Positions 5,250 through 5,293 of a stretch of 5,293 bases of DNA are shown here, piece by piece (the stretch's first letter is position 1; every line of letters starts with the position of its first letter). The DNA comes from Methanothrix harundinacea (GTDB taxonomy: Archaea > Halobacteriota > Methanosarcinia > Methanotrichales > Methanotrichaceae). The notes beneath the pieces are model-generated. The model was not told where the DNA came from. It saw only the letters and a list, made by a program, of their open reading frames with translations, and did no database searches. The stretch spans positions 1 through 5,293 of the forward strand of contig DAQG01000073.1 of NCBI GenBank assembly GCA_002502785.1, read 5' to 3'. The position numbers and the translations under genes are program-made.

Positions 5250-5293
5250 GGTGTCCAAGGCAGCGTGCCGAATGTGATGTAATTTCGGACACC
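5250..5293. repeat. Inverted repeat GGTGTCC / GGACACC at the window edge
   Basis: Positions 5250-5256 (ggtgtcc) and 5287-5293 (ggacacc) are perfect 7-bp inverted copies separated by 30 nt, with a second nested pair ccgaa (5268-5272) and ttcgg (5284-5288). The right arm is the last base of the window, so its true length is unknown. It could be a terminator or operator of a gene to the right, the end of a mobile element, or chance. Confidence 0.35.

Noticed and set aside
5221..5292. Possible C-terminal end of a minus-strand gene (frame ending ...HPLVEPREWLE, stop at the left) running in from the right edge
   Set aside because: Only about 24 open codons are visible and another minus-strand frame is open over the same bases, so it cannot be told from chance.

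Overview
The window looks like part of an archaeal chromosome. The tryptophanyl-tRNA synthetase is of the archaeal type. Genes are preceded by BRE/TATA-like boxes rather than bacterial -35/-10 pairs, and two start codons sit about 27-28 nt downstream of a TATA-like box, as in leaderless archaeal transcripts. A run of T follows one stop codon, as in archaeal termination. The G+C-rich coding style and protein features suggest a methanogen, possibly of the Methanothrix/Methanosaeta group; that assignment is inference.

Layout: (1) trpS on the + strand (about 122-1420), with a T-run just after its stop. (2) A 491-nt stretch without a convincing gene (1421-1911). It is more A+T-rich than its flanks and carries a 197-bp MITE-like element (1568-1764) with perfect 14-bp terminal inverted repeats and a perfect 8-bp flanking duplication. 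The right-hand copy of the duplication adjoins a good TATA box that probably drives the next gene. (3) Two membrane protein genes on the + strand (1912-2853 and 2894-3184), probably one transcription unit. The first has a signal peptide, about five membrane segments and a C-terminal beta-rich domain. The second is a 96-residue protein with three membrane segments and a TTG start. I recognise neither by function. (4) A convergent minus-strand unit: nnr (5112-3718), bifunctional NAD(P)HX epimerase/dehydratase, followed 12 nt later by moaC (3705-3229), cyclic pyranopterin monophosphate synthase of molybdenum cofactor biosynthesis. (5) A right-hand margin (5113-5293) with the nnr promoter and a small inverted repeat that touches the window edge.

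The named genes are housekeeping: tRNA charging, repair of damaged nicotinamide cofactors, and molybdopterin/tungstopterin synthesis. The least explained parts are the membrane protein pair and the MITE-like element in front of it. I see no CRISPR array, tRNA, rRNA, transposase gene or clear defence system.
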